From Microbacterium sp. SYP-A9085 (GTDB lineage Bacteria > Actinomycetota > Actinomycetes > Actinomycetales > Microbacteriaceae), in NCBI RefSeq assembly GCF_009649635.1, contig NZ_WJII01000002.1, positions 186,001-250,000 of the forward strand: 64,000 nt of DNA, in the 5' to 3' direction. Numbering within the stretch: position 1 is the stretch's first letter; the number at the start of each line of letters is the position of its first letter. The notes under the pieces were generated by a model that saw only the letters and a program-made list of their open reading frames with translations, was not told the origin of the DNA and did not search any database. Shown in pieces: positions 1-9,416 of this stretch. The position numbers were made by a program, and so were the translations under genes.

Positions 1-377
1 GCGGCGGCCGGCTCGGCGCTCTCGTCGGCCTTCTTGCGGGTCGTGGCGCGTCGGCGCGGCGCCTTCGCCGCGGGCGCTTCGGCGGCGGCCGGCTCGGCGG
101 CGGGCGCGGCGGCCGGCTCGGTCTTCTCGGCCGGCTCGGTCCTCGCGGCCTTTTCCGCGGCGGGTGCGGGCGCGGCGGGTGCGGGCGCGGCGGGCGCCTC
201 GGTGACCTCGGGGGTCACCACGGCGGTCTTGGCCCGGCGCGGCGTGCGCTTGCGGGGCGCCTTCTCGGCGACCTCGAGGGTGTCGGATGCTGCCTGCGGG
301 GCCTGGCGCGCCACCTCGGGCGTGTCGGCGCGGTCCGCGGGGACGTCAGCGGTGTGGATCTCGGAGATGGACTCCAC
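1..377 (-). CDS. rho: Transcription termination factor Rho, N-terminal part (cut by window edge)
   Basis: Only the first ~125 codons are in the window; the frame stays open to base 1. The visible part is a low-complexity Ala/Pro/Glu/Lys region with basic patches such as APRKRTPRRAK and PRRRATTRKK, the kind of disordered N-terminal extension that actinobacterial Rho carries before the RNA-binding and ATPase domains. The Rho identity therefore rests on this extension plus position directly after lysA-hom-thrC-thrB, a common order in Microbacteriaceae; no catalytic motif is visible. I chose the GTG at 377 because AAGGGAG lies 5-6 bases ahead of it; an in-frame ATG at 410 would add 11 residues but has no such site. 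It is separated from thrB by 194 bases, so it may have its own promoter. Confidence 0.72.
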   Translation of the reverse strand, partial: MESISEIHTADVPADRADTPEVARQAPQAASDTLEVAEKAPRKRTPRRAKTAVVTPEVTEAPAAPAPAAPAPAAEKAARTEPAEKTEPAAAPAAEPAAAEAPAAKAPRRRATTRKKADESAEPAA

Positions 378-571
378 GAGTTCTCCCTTGTGAAACGAGT
401 GGATAGACATCCCGCGTTCGGCGCCGTCGTCGACGCGCGCCGTGCAGCCCTTCGGCCAGGAGTCTGGCCCGTGCGCGGGCCTGCGGGGCCCGGCCAGGGC
501 AGTCACGCCGGCCTTCCGGGGGCAATGCGGGTATTCGCAGAAATGCGATGGAGGCGAAGATTCTCGCGGAC
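378..571. other. Intergenic region thrB-rho
   Basis: This 194-base gap should hold the end of the thr transcript and the rho leader. I see no convincing stem followed by a T run, and no confident -35/-10 pair on the minus strand. Open frames here are compositional shadows. Confidence 0.4.
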
Positions 572-1546
572 CTACGTCGCGAGCGAAGCGGTCTGCGGAG
601 CATCCTCCGTATAGTTCCTCACTGTAGCACCCTTGAAGTCGACGGCGAGCATCAGCGCCTCCCACGGGGTGTCGGTGACGGATGCCGCCAGCCGCGCCGC
701 TTCCAGGCGCCGGCCGGGCCCGTCGGCGAGGACCAGGACGCTCGGCCCCGCCCCGGACAGGACGGCGGCGAACCCGGCGCGGCGCAGCTCGCGGACGAGC
801 GCGTCGGTGGCGGGCATCGCCTGCGCACGGTAAGTCTGGTGCAGCTTGTCGTCGGTGGCGGCCAGCAGCAGTTCGGGGCTCTGGGTCAGCGCCGCGATCA
901 GCAGCGCGGAGCGGGACACGTTGAACACGGCGTCCTCGCGCGGCACCTGCAGGGGCGCGAGCTCCCGGGAGAGCCGGGTGGGCATCGTCGTCTCCGGGAC
1001 GAACACGACGGGCGAGACGCCGCGGTGCACGAGCAGCTTCTTGAACTGCGGGCCGTTCTCGTCCATCCACGCTATCGTCAGGCCGCCGAACAGGGCGGGG
1101 GCGACGTTGTCGGGGTGCCCCTCCAGCTCGGTGGCCAGGCGCAGCAGCAGCGACGCCCCGAACTCGACGTCGCCGGCCAGCAGCCCCCGGGCCGCCAGGA
1201 GCCCGGCCACGACGGCGGCCCCGGACGACCCGAGTCCGCGGCCGTGCGGGATGACGATGCGCGTGGACAGGCCGATCCCCGGCATCCGCCGCCCGACCGC
1301 CTCGAATGCGTACGCTATGGCGCGCACCACGAGGTTCGACGCGTCGCGCGGCACGGCGTCGGCGCCCGGCCCAGTGACGTCGATGTGCAGCTCGCCGTCT
1401 GGCAGCGCCCAGACCAGCAGCTCGTCGTACAGGCTCAGACCGAGGCCGAGCGTGTCGAACCCCGGGCCGAGGTTCGCGCTGGTGGCGGGCACCCGCACCG
1501 CGACGGTGCGCCCGGGCACCACCGGCGACGGCGGGGCTGGGCTCAC
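572..1546 (-). CDS. thrB: Homoserine kinase
   Basis: This 324-residue GHMP kinase phosphorylates homoserine to O-phosphohomoserine, the substrate of ThrC. The N-terminal motif [12 protein letters not shown] lies near residues 20-31, the ATP-binding [12 protein letters not shown] motif near 100-111, and the third GHMP motif GAGPSVLVL near residue 265. Length is typical for the family. The GTG start at 1546 overlaps the thrC stop by four bases (GTGA), so the two are [15 protein letters not shown] coupled as the last genes of the lysA-hom-thrC-thrB run. The long frame continuing upstream of this start is a shadow of thrC. Confidence 0.96.
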   Translation of the reverse strand: MSPAPPSPVVPGRTVAVRVPATSANLGPGFDTLGLGLSLYDELLVWALPDGELHIDVTGPGADAVPRDASNLVVRAIAYAFEAVGRRMPGIGLSTRIVIPHGRGLGSSGAAVVAGLLAARGLLAGDVEFGASLLLRLATELEGHPDNVAPALFGGLTIAWMDENGPQFKKLLVHRGVSPVVFVPETTMPTRLSRELAPLQVPREDAVFNVSRSALLIAALTQSPELLLAATDDKLHQTYRAQAMPATDALVRELRRAGFAAVLSGAGPSVLVLADGPGRRLEAARLAASVTDTPWEALMLAVDFKGATVRNYTEDAPQTASLAT

Positions 1547-2631
1547 GCCGTCGCCCCCGCGCGGGTCAGCTCGAGGACGTCCGCGACCTGATGCGTGTCG
1601 GCGTCCACGACCGTGGGCGACACGTCGGTGCCGTCCGCGTTGCGCAGGGCCCACTGCGGGTCCTTCAGGCCGTGCCCGGTGACGGTGAGCACGACGCGGG
1701 CGCCGGCGGGGATGACGCCGGCTTCCGCCCGGTCGAGCAGGCCGGCCACGCTGATCGCCGACCCCGGCTCGACGAAGATGCCCACGGAGCCGGCCAGCAG
1801 CTTCTGCGCCGCGAGGATGCGGCGGTCGTCGATGGCGCCGAACCAGCCGTCGGTGGCGTCCCGCGCCTGCAGTGCCAGCTCCCAGGAGGCAGGGTTGCCG
1901 ATGCGGATCGCGGTCGCGACGGTCTCCGGGTTGCGCACTATCTCGCCGCGGACGATGGGGGCCGAGCCTTCGGCCTGGAAGCCGAACATCCGCGGCACCC
2001 GGGTCGCGACCCCGCGCTCGGCCTCTTCCGTGTAGCCGCGCGTGTAGGCGGTGTAGTTGCCGGCGTTGCCGACCGGAATGATGTGGAAGTCGGGCGCGTC
2101 GCCCAGCTGCGAGACGACCTCGTACGCCGCGGTCTTCTGACCCTCGATGCGGTCCGGGTTCACGGAGTTCACGAGGTGCACCGGGTACGTCTCGGCCAGC
2201 TCCCGCGCTATCTCCAGGCAGTCGTCGAAATTGCCGCGGACCTGCAGCAGCCGGCCGCCGTGGATGACGGCCTGGCCGAGCTTGCCCATCGCTATCTTGC
2301 CCTCGGGCACCAGCACCGCGGCGGTGATCCCGGCGTGCGCCGCATACGCGGCCGCGGACGCCGACGTGTTGCCGGTCGAAGCGCACACGACGGCCTTGGC
2401 CCCGTGCTCGACGGCGCGCGAGAGCGCCACGGTCATGCCCCGGTCCTTGAACGACCCGGTCGGGTTCATGCCCTCGAACTTCACCCAGACGTCCGCGCCG
2501 GTGCGCGCCGACAACGCGGGGGCGGGGATCAGCGGCGTGCCGCCCTCGCCCAGGGTGACCACCGTCGAGGACTCGGTCACACCGAGCCGGTCGGCGTATT
2601 CGCGCAGTACTCCGCGCCAGAGGTGTGCCAT
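1543..2631 (-). CDS. thrC: Threonine synthase
   Basis: This 362-residue PLP enzyme converts O-phosphohomoserine to threonine. The lysine that binds PLP sits in TGSFKDRGM near residue 60, followed by the serine/threonine-rich [10 protein letters not shown] loop. The start is the ATG at 2631, preceded by AAGGAGA at suitable spacing; an upstream in-frame start six codons earlier would run into the end of hom. It begins one base after the hom stop and overlaps thrB, so hom-thrC-thrB reads as one coupled unit. Confidence 0.96.
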   Translation of the reverse strand: MAHLWRGVLREYADRLGVTESSTVVTLGEGGTPLIPAPALSARTGADVWVKFEGMNPTGSFKDRGMTVALSRAVEHGAKAVVCASTGNTSASAAAYAAHAGITAAVLVPEGKIAMGKLGQAVIHGGRLLQVRGNFDDCLEIARELAETYPVHLVNSVNPDRIEGQKTAAYEVVSQLGDAPDFHIIPVGNAGNYTAYTRGYTEEAERGVATRVPRMFGFQAEGSAPIVRGEIVRNPETVATAIRIGNPASWELALQARDATDGWFGAIDDRRILAAQKLLAGSVGIFVEPGSAISVAGLLDRAEAGVIPAGARVVLTVTGHGLKDPQWALRNADGTDVSPTVVDADTHQVADVLELTRAGATA

Positions 2632-2632
2632 C

Positions 2633-3958
2633 TCAGTCTCCTTCCACACGCAGGATCGAGACGACGCTTTCGACGACGTCGTCCCCGGCGAGCCGTGCCA
2701 CGGTCTCGCTGAGGTCCTGCTCCAAAGCCTTGTGCGTCCCGATCACCAGGCGCGCCGAACCGGCGTCGTCCCCGCCGTCGCGGACCGTCTGCTCGAGCGT
2801 CGCTATCGACACGCGCCCGTCGGAGAGGATGCCGGCCACGCGGGCCAGGACGCCGGGACGGTCGTGGACCTGCAGCGTGATCTGGTAGCGGGTGACGACC
2901 TCGCCGATGTCGACGGTGGGCAGGTTCGCCCGTGTCGACTCGCCCACCCCGGCGCCGCCGGCGATGTGACGCCGGGCCGCGGAGACGACGTCGCCGAGCA
3001 CGGCGGACGCTGTCTGCATCCCGCCGGCGCCGGCGCCGTAGAACATGAGGTTTCCGGCGGCCTCCGCCTGCACGAACACGGCGTTGTTCACGCCGTGCAC
3101 GGAGGCCAGGGGGTGCTCGCGGCGGATCAGGGCCGGGTAGACGCGCACCGAGATGGCTTCGTCGACCGGACCGGTCCCGGCGCGGCCGGTGAGCCGCTCG
3201 CAGACGGCGAGCAGCTTTATCACGTAGCCGGCGTGGCGGGCGGCATCCATCATCGCCTTCGTGACGCCGGTGATCCCCTCCCGGTGCACGGCGTCCAGCG
3301 GCACCGTGGAGTGGAACGCGAGGCTCGCGAGGATCGCCGCCTTCTGCGCGGCATCGTAGCCGTCGACGTCCGCGGTGGGGTCGGCCTCCGCGTAGCCCAG
3401 GCGCTGCGCGTCCGCCAGCGCATCGGCCATCTCCGCGCCTTCGGTGTCCATCCGGTCCAGGATGTAGTTCGTGGTCCCGTTGACGATGCCCATGATCCGC
3501 TGCACCCGGTCGCCGGCCAGCGAGTCGCGCAGCGGCCGGATGATCGGGATGGCGCCGGCGGCGGCAGCCTCGTAGTACACGGACGCCCCGACCTGGTCGG
3601 CGGCGTCGAAGATCTCGGACCCGTGCGTGGCCAGCAGCGCCTTGTTCGCGGTCACCACGTCAGCGCCGGTGTTCAGGGCAGCGAGGATGTGCGTGCGGGC
3701 CGGCTCGATCCCGCCCATCAGCTCGATCACTATGTCGCTGCCGAGGATCAGGGTCTCGGCGTCCGTGGTCAGCAGCTCTCGCGGCAGCTCGACGTCGCGG
3801 GGCGCGTCCAGGTCGCGGACGGCGATCCCCGCCAGTTCCAGCGTCGCGCCGGCCCGGTCGGCGAGCTCGTCGGCGTGCGTGGTGAGCAGGTCGGCGACCT
3901 GGGATCCGACGGCGCCGGCTCCCAGGAGCGCGACGCGCAGGCGACGATGGTCGATCAT
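2633..3958 (-). CDS. hom: Homoserine dehydrogenase with C-terminal ACT domain
   Basis: This 441-residue enzyme reduces aspartate semialdehyde to homoserine, the branch point to threonine and methionine. It has an N-terminal NAD(P) fold with [10 protein letters not shown] near residues 10-19, the NGTTNYIL substrate-domain segment near the middle, and a C-terminal ACT domain beginning near [15 protein letters not shown] that normally senses threonine. The ATG start at 3958 overlaps the lysA stop in an ATGA. Homoserine made here also feeds MetX/MetY encoded at 33.7-37.3 kb. Confidence 0.97.
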   Translation of the reverse strand: MIDHRRLRVALLGAGAVGSQVADLLTTHADELADRAGATLELAGIAVRDLDAPRDVELPRELLTTDAETLILGSDIVIELMGGIEPARTHILAALNTGADVVTANKALLATHGSEIFDAADQVGASVYYEAAAAGAIPIIRPLRDSLAGDRVQRIMGIVNGTTNYILDRMDTEGAEMADALADAQRLGYAEADPTADVDGYDAAQKAAILASLAFHSTVPLDAVHREGITGVTKAMMDAARHAGYVIKLLAVCERLTGRAGTGPVDEAISVRVYPALIRREHPLASVHGVNNAVFVQAEAAGNLMFYGAGAGGMQTASAVLGDVVSAARRHIAGGAGVGESTRANLPTVDIGEVVTRYQITLQVHDRPGVLARVAGILSDGRVSIATLEQTVRDGGDDAGSARLVIGTHKALEQDLSETVARLAGDDVVESVVSILRVEGD

Positions 3959-5364
3959 GCGTTCCCTTCCGACGTGACGCCGACATCCCGGTTCAGGAGG
4001 TCGGCGATCGTCTCCCCGCGCACGATGACGCGGGCTCTTCCTCCGCGCACCGCCACGACGGGCGGGCGCGGCACGGCGTTGTAGCTGCTGGCCAGCGAGA
4101 AGCAGTAGGCCCCGGTCGCGGGCACCGCCACCAGGTCTCCGGGGGCGACGTCGCCCGGCAGGTGATCGCTGTCCACGACGATGTCGCCGGATTCGCAGTG
4201 CTTGCCGACCACGCGGACCAGGGCCGGGTCGGCGTCCGAGACGCGCGAGGCGATCCGCGCGGTGTACTGCGCGCCGTACAGGGCCGGACGCGGGTTGTCG
4301 CTCATCCCCCCGTCGACGCTGACGTACAGCCGATGGCCGCCGTCGGCGAGCGTGACGGACTTCGTGGTGCCCACTTCGTACAGCGTGACGCCGGCCTGCC
4401 CGACGACGGCGCGGCCGGGTTCGAAAGCGAGGTCCGGCATCGGGATGCCACGGGCCGCGCACTCGGTCGCGACGGCGTCCACGATCCCGGTGGAAAGGCT
4501 CGCTATGTCGGCGGGGTCGTCGGCGGCGGTGTAGGCGATGCCGAACCCGCCGCCGAGGTTCAGCAGCGGCAGATCGCCGTCCTCGCGCAGCCGCGCATGC
4601 AGGTCGACAAGGCGGGCGGCGGACTCGGCGAAGCCGGCCACGCCGAAGATCTGCGACCCGATGTGGCAGTGCAGGCCCGACAGCCGCAGCGACGAGCGGG
4701 CGCGGATGCGGGCGGCGGCATCCGGGGCGTCCACCATCGCGAAGCCGAATTTCTGGTCCTCGTGCGCGGTGGCGAGGAAGTCGTGGGTCTCGGCGTGCAC
4801 ACCGCTGTTGACGCGGATGAGCACGGACTGGACGACGCCGTGCCGCGCGGCCGCGTCGGCGAGGCGCTCGATCTCGACGAGGCTGTCCACTATCACGGTG
4901 CCCACGCCCGCGGCGACGGCCCGGTCCAGCTCGTCGACGCTCTTGTTGTTGCCGTGGAATCCGAGTCGCGACGGGTCGGCCCCGGCGGCCAGCGCCACCT
5001 CGAGCTCTCCCCCGGTGCACACGTCCACGGCCATGCCCTCGTCGGTCACCCACCGCACGACGGCGGTGGACAGGAACGCCTTCCCGGCGTAGTAGACGCG
5101 GGCGCGCACGCCGTGCGCGGCGGCGGCCGCGCCGAACGCGGCGACGATGCGTCGGGCGTGCGCGCGGACCTCGTCCTCGTCCAGGACGTACAGCGGTGTC
5201 CCGTAGGTCTCCTGCAGCTCGCGCACGCCGACGCCCGCGATCGTCAGAGCGCCCTGCGCGTCCCGCGTGGCCGAGGCCGGCCAGATCCGCGGGTCCAGCG
5301 CGTTCGCGTCATCGGGCACGGCCGGTCGTGACCCGGCGGCGGGCGGGGTGTGCGAGGCGGACAA
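3955..5364 (-). CDS. lysA: Diaminopimelate decarboxylase
   Basis: This 469-residue fold-type III PLP enzyme makes lysine from meso-diaminopimelate. YYAGKAFLS holds the PLP lysine, HIGSQ and LNLGGGFGI are phosphate-binding segments, and KHCESGD plus GAYCFSLASSYN are the conserved C-terminal active-site motifs. The only long in-frame start is the TTG at 5364, which lacks a clear Shine-Dalgarno site, so the exact start is uncertain; a GTG near codon 16 is possible. A TAGACT box at 5465-5470 (minus strand) may be its -10. It is [15 protein letters not shown] coupled to hom. Confidence 0.95.
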   Translation of the reverse strand: MSASHTPPAAGSRPAVPDDANALDPRIWPASATRDAQGALTIAGVGVRELQETYGTPLYVLDEDEVRAHARRIVAAFGAAAAAHGVRARVYYAGKAFLSTAVVRWVTDEGMAVDVCTGGELEVALAAGADPSRLGFHGNNKSVDELDRAVAAGVGTVIVDSLVEIERLADAAARHGVVQSVLIRVNSGVHAETHDFLATAHEDQKFGFAMVDAPDAAARIRARSSLRLSGLHCHIGSQIFGVAGFAESAARLVDLHARLREDGDLPLLNLGGGFGIAYTAADDPADIASLSTGIVDAVATECAARGIPMPDLAFEPGRAVVGQAGVTLYEVGTTKSVTLADGGHRLYVSVDGGMSDNPRPALYGAQYTARIASRVSDADPALVRVVGKHCESGDIVVDSDHLPGDVAPGDLVAVPATGAYCFSLASSYNAVPRPPVVAVRGGRARVIVRGETIADLLNRDVGVTSEGNA

Positions 5365-5514
5365 GGAGGGCCCAATCAGTGGATGCGCAGGCGGAGACGG
5401 GGGTTCGCGGGGCGCGCGACGCCCGCGCGCAGGGCGCCGGCGCAGGCACCGGATGCTTGCCAGCAGTCTAGGGCACCGGCGCGTCGGAGCCGCCCGGGAT
5501 GACGGGCGGGCCGG
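5365..5514 (-). promoter_or_regulatory. lysA upstream region with a candidate -10 (TAGACT)
   Basis: The minus strand reads TAGACT at 5470-5465, a good actinobacterial -10, with no clear -35 at 17-18 bases. If it is used, the lysA leader would be about 95 bases long. I see no lysine-riboswitch-sized structure here. Confidence 0.35.
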
Positions 5515-6447
5515 TCATCGGCACGACCCGGGTTTCTGCAGCGACGGGTCGGTCAGGATGCGCGGGTCGACGGCGAAGCCGGCGACCACGGCGTCCGGGT
5601 CCACCGCGATCGAGGTCAGCCGCATCCCCTGCGGGAACCGGTCGGCCACGCACACGGTGCGATCAGCGAGGATGCCGTCGGCCAGGGTCCCGAAGCGGGC
5701 GCGGATGACGTCGGCCGAGACCTGGGCGCCGCCCACGTCGAATGCTATCGGCTTCAGGATCAGGGCGCCGTCGGCGGCGCTCGGGCGCAGCGTGAGCGTG
5801 AACGAGACGCCGCTGAGGAACTGCGCGGGATCGAGCTTGACGGCGACGTTCTTCCCGACGATGCGCAGCGACCCCGGCACCGTGCGGCCGATGTCGCCGG
5901 CCAGCTTCGCGAGAGCAGTGGGCGCGAGCCTCACGCGCGCGGCGGCGCTCGCGGCGGCGCCGTCGCCGCGGATCGGGATGCCGGTGGCCTGCAGGCCGAC
6001 CTCGCCGGTGGCGCCGCCGATGGGGGCGTCCGGAACCGTGACCTCCAGCCGGCTCAGCACGCCGGTGACAAGCTGCGGCAGCATCGGCTCGTCGACGTGC
6101 ACATCCACCTCGGCGGTGTCGTCAAGGCCCAGCGCCGCGCGGGTCTGCTGCGTGACCTGGTCGATCACGACGTTCTTCGCCCAGGCGTTGCCGACGAACC
6201 ATCCCGCAGCCGCCGCCACCGCGAGCACGACGAGCACCGCGAGCACGACGACGAGGCCGGTCCGGCGGCGACGCGGCGCGCGGGCGGGGGCCGTGGCGGG
6301 CGCCGGAGCGGGGATGATCGGCAGCGGCAGCGTCGTCGCCTCCGGCTCCGGGATCGGCGTCGTGGCGGCCGTGGACGGCAGCGGCGGCCGGGGCGGGACC
6401 CCGATCGGCTCGGTCGGATCCTGCGTTCCCGGTGCCCGGTCGTCCAT
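5515..6447 (-). CDS. DUF2993 (LmeA-like) lipid-binding membrane protein
   Basis: The 310-residue protein has a Pro/Thr-rich cytoplasmic N-terminus, a basic RAPRRRR stretch, one transmembrane helix near residues 65-90 and a long outside domain. The domain matches the DUF2993/LmeA family, whose mycobacterial member binds phosphoinositides during cell-envelope glycolipid synthesis; a lipid-binding role here is inferred from the family. It lies between argS and lysA on the same strand, 22 bases after argS, so it probably belongs to that transcript. The start is the ATG at 6447. Confidence 0.7.
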   Translation of the reverse strand: MDDRAPGTQDPTEPIGVPPRPPLPSTAATTPIPEPEATTLPLPIIPAPAPATAPARAPRRRRTGLVVVLAVLVVLAVAAAAGWFVGNAWAKNVVIDQVTQQTRAALGLDDTAEVDVHVDEPMLPQLVTGVLSRLEVTVPDAPIGGATGEVGLQATGIPIRGDGAAASAAARVRLAPTALAKLAGDIGRTVPGSLRIVGKNVAVKLDPAQFLSGVSFTLTLRPSAADGALILKPIAFDVGGAQVSADVIRARFGTLADGILADRTVCVADRFPQGMRLTSIAVDPDAVVAGFAVDPRILTDPSLQKPGSCR

Positions 6448-6469
6448 CGCGCCCCGTTCCGTTCGTCGG

Positions 6470-8134
6470 TTACATGCGCTCGGGCGCGCTCACGCCCAGC
6501 AGGCCCAGCCCGTTGCGCAGCACCTGGCCGGTGGCGTCGTTCAGCCACCGTCGGGTGTGGTGCACCGGCTCCACCGGGTCGTCCCCGAGGGGGATGACCC
6601 GGCAGTTGTCGTACCAGCGGTGGTACAGCCCCGCCAGCTCCTCGAGGTACCGCGCGACGCGGTGCGGCTCACGGACCTGGGCGGAGAACGCGACCACCCG
6701 GGGGAACTCCTGCAGCGCCCCGAGCAGCGCGGACTCGGTCTCGTGGGTGAGCGTCTCCGGTGCGAACACGCTGCGGCCAACCCCGGCGTCGTCGGCGTGG
6801 CGGCCGACGTTGTGCGTGCGGGCGTGCGCGTACTGCACGTAGAACACCGGGTTGTCGTTCGTGCGCTTCTGCAGCACGTCGAGGTCGACATCCAGGTTCG
6901 AATCCGCGGAGCTGCGGGTCAGGGCGTAGCGGGCGGCGTCGACGCCGACGATCTCGACGAGGTCCTCGAGCGTGACGATGGTGCCGGCCCGCTTGGACAT
7001 CCGCACCGGCTGGCCGCCCTTGACCAGGTTCACCAGCTGCCCGATCAGGATCTGCAGGTTCACGCCGGGCTCGTCGCCGAACGCCGCCGCCATCGCCATC
7101 ATCCGGCGCACGTAGCCGTGGTGGTCCGCGCCGAGCATGATGATGCAGCGGTTGAAGCCGCGTTCGCGCTTGTCGAGGTAGTACGCCAGGTCGCCGGAGA
7201 AGTACGCCGCGTTGCCGTCGGACTTCAGGATCACGCGGTCCTTGTCGTCGCCGAAGTCCGTGGAGCGCAGCCACGTGGCGCCGTCCTGCTCGAAGATGTG
7301 CCCGAGCGCGCGCAGCCGCGCTATCGCCCGGTCCACGGCCCCCGACTCGTGGAGGTTGTTCTCGTGGAAGTAGACGTCGAAGTCCACGCCGAACTCGTGC
7401 AGGCTCTGCTTTATCTCGTCGAACATGAACCCGACGCCCAGGGCCCGGAATGCCTCCTGCTTTTCGGCGGCGTCCAGCGCGTCGATGTCACCGTCGTAGG
7501 CGAGGGCCACGCGCCGGGCGATGTCGCCGATGTACGCCCCGCCGTACCCGTCCTCGGGGGTGGGGCGGCCCTCGTGGGCGGCGACGAGGCTGCGCGCGAA
7601 GCGGTCGATCTGCATGCCGTGGTCGTTGAAGTAGTACTCGCGGGTGACGTGAGCGCCCTGGGAGGCGAGGATGCGCGCGAGCGCGTCGCCCACGGCCGCC
7701 CAGCGGGTGCCGCCCAGGTGGATCGGCCCGGTCGGGTTGGCCGAGACGAACTCGAGATTGATGACCTCGTCGGCGCGCTCATCGTTCGTGCCGTAGGCGG
7801 GGCCGGCGTCGACGATCGTCTTCGCGAGGGAGCCGGCGGCGCCGGCATCCAGCCGGATGTTGATGAACCCGGGGCCGGCGACCTCGACCGAGGCGATGCC
7901 GTCCAGTTCGCCGAGGGCCGTCGCCACCTCCGCCGCGAACGCGCGCGGGTTCGTGCCGAGCGTCTTCGCGAGCTTGAGGGCGGCGTTCGAGGCCCAGTCG
8001 CCGTGGTCGCGGTTCTTCGGCCGCTCCAGCACGAGGTCGGCGACGGACAGGTCCGCAGCCGCGCCCGCTCGTCGCGCCTCGGCGAGCGGGCGGATGACGT
8101 CGAGGAGGGCGGTGGACAGCGCTGCGGGATCCAT
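6470..8134 (-). CDS. argS: Arginyl-tRNA synthetase
   Basis: This 554-residue class I synthetase charges tRNA-Arg. The N-terminal Arg-tRNA additional domain precedes the HIGH-like segment [12 protein letters not shown] near residues 125-137, the KMSKS-equivalent VRMSKRAG lies near residue 375, and an anticodon-binding helical domain ends in the usual C-terminal methionine. The ATG at 8134 sits nine bases behind a TAGAAT box (8149-8144, minus strand), so transcription probably starts almost at the start codon. It is first in line with the DUF2993 gene and lysA. Confidence 0.97.
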   Translation of the reverse strand: MDPAALSTALLDVIRPLAEARRAGAAADLSVADLVLERPKNRDHGDWASNAALKLAKTLGTNPRAFAAEVATALGELDGIASVEVAGPGFINIRLDAGAAGSLAKTIVDAGPAYGTNDERADEVINLEFVSANPTGPIHLGGTRWAAVGDALARILASQGAHVTREYYFNDHGMQIDRFARSLVAAHEGRPTPEDGYGGAYIGDIARRVALAYDGDIDALDAAEKQEAFRALGVGFMFDEIKQSLHEFGVDFDVYFHENNLHESGAVDRAIARLRALGHIFEQDGATWLRSTDFGDDKDRVILKSDGNAAYFSGDLAYYLDKRERGFNRCIIMLGADHHGYVRRMMAMAAAFGDEPGVNLQILIGQLVNLVKGGQPVRMSKRAGTIVTLEDLVEIVGVDAARYALTRSSADSNLDVDLDVLQKRTNDNPVFYVQYAHARTHNVGRHADDAGVGRSVFAPETLTHETESALLGALQEFPRVVAFSAQVREPHRVARYLEELAGLYHRWYDNCRVIPLGDDPVEPVHHTRRWLNDATGQVLRNGLGLLGVSAPERM

Positions 8135-8160
8135 AGGGCATCGATTCTACGGGGCGGGTG

Positions 8161-9402
8161 TCACCGCGCCCGACGACGGCGGATCAGCACCCCGGTGGCG
8201 GCGGCGCCCACGGCCAGGACCGTCCCGCCGATGGCGACCGTCGGCGGGACGCCCACGACGGTGCCGAGGACGCCGACGGTGACGCCGGAGAACGTCTGCA
8301 TCCCGGGCCCGAACATGCTGTACGCGCCCAGCACGCGTCCCCGTTCGGCCGGCGGCGCCTCCAGCTGCACTATCGCCTGCCCGGTCGAGGTCGCCGTGAT
8401 CTGCGACACCCCGGTCAGCACCAGCGCGAGGAGCGCCAGCGGGTACGACCCGGTGAACGCGAACAGCATCGCGAAGCCGCCGAACGCGACCGAGCTGACG
8501 ACGGCGGCGGCGGGCGTGGCGCGCACCCAGCCGGTCGCCTCGAGCAGGAATCCGCCGACGACGCCGCCCAGACCCAGCGCGAACAGGAGTCCGCCGTAGA
8601 CGAGGTCGCCGTCGGCGCCGGGCGGGGTCAGCAGCGCCCCGAAGACCGGCATCGCGGTCTGCAGGACCGCACCGATCGTGACGGAGGCGAGCGCGGCCAG
8701 GATCAGCATCCCGACGATGACGCGGTGGCGTCGCACGGTGCCGAGCACGCGGAACGAGGTCAGCAGCGAGACGCGTCCGGTGGAGAACGGGGCCGTGCGG
8801 GTGTGTCCGGTGAACCGGGTGCGTGCCAGGAACACGGTGATCGGGACGTAGAACACGACGTTCGCGAAGATCCCGCCGATCGGGCCCGCCGTCAGCAGCA
8901 GCACCGAGCCGACGATCGGGCCGCACAGGATCCCGAGGCTGCGGAACGTGGCGTTGATGCGCACGGCCGAGGGCAGCTGCTCGCGCCCGGCGAAGTCGTA
9001 CAGCATCATCTGCTCGGCGGGACCCCACAGGCATCCGGCCAGCCCGTGCACGACCAGGAGGACGCACGCGGTCCACAGCTGCAGCGTGCCGGTCAGGAAC
9101 AGGATGCCCCAGCACAGCGACACCAGCATGAACAGGATCTGCGCGAACTGGATGATGCGGCGGCAGTCGAACCGCTCGGCGAGCGCGCCCGCGTACACCG
9201 ACAGCAGCAGGAACGGCAGCCAGTGGCTGATCAGCTGGAAGCCGACCAGCAGCGGCGAGTGGAACGTCTGCCACAGCACGAGGTACGTGATGACGTGCTC
9301 GATGTTGTCGCCCATCATCGCCATGCCGGCGCCCACGAGGTACGGCGCCGTCTTCCAGCTGCGCAGCACCGCGAAGCGCGGTGCGCGGCCGGCGATGCTC
9401 AC
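8161..9402 (-). CDS. MFS exporter (EntS-like)
   Basis: The 413-residue protein has about twelve hydrophobic segments and the cytoplasmic-loop signature AGALAERFDCRR near residue 70, typical of the MFS_3/EntS-like group of drug or siderophore exporters. The substrate is not readable from the sequence. The GTG at 9402 begins 14 bases after the ABC1-kinase gene, and both follow padR, so this is the third gene of a PadR-type efflux operon. The much longer frame extending upstream to 10557 is a shadow of the kinase gene. Confidence 0.82.
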   Translation of the reverse strand: MSIAGRAPRFAVLRSWKTAPYLVGAGMAMMGDNIEHVITYLVLWQTFHSPLLVGFQLISHWLPFLLLSVYAGALAERFDCRRIIQFAQILFMLVSLCWGILFLTGTLQLWTACVLLVVHGLAGCLWGPAEQMMLYDFAGREQLPSAVRINATFRSLGILCGPIVGSVLLLTAGPIGGIFANVVFYVPITVFLARTRFTGHTRTAPFSTGRVSLLTSFRVLGTVRRHRVIVGMLILAALASVTIGAVLQTAMPVFGALLTPPGADGDLVYGGLLFALGLGGVVGGFLLEATGWVRATPAAAVVSSVAFGGFAMLFAFTGSYPLALLALVLTGVSQITATSTGQAIVQLEAPPAERGRVLGAYSMFGPGMQTFSGVTVGVLGTVVGVPPTVAIGGTVLAVGAAATGVLIRRRRAR

Positions 9403-9416
9403 GTGTCCATTCGCGG

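Noticed and set aside
5267..8599. 1110-codon plus-strand open frame opposite lysA, the DUF2993 gene and argS
   Set aside because: It is rich in Arg/Ala/Gly/His/Val with no domain, crosses several convincing minus-strand genes, and is the expected antisense shadow in GC-rich DNA.
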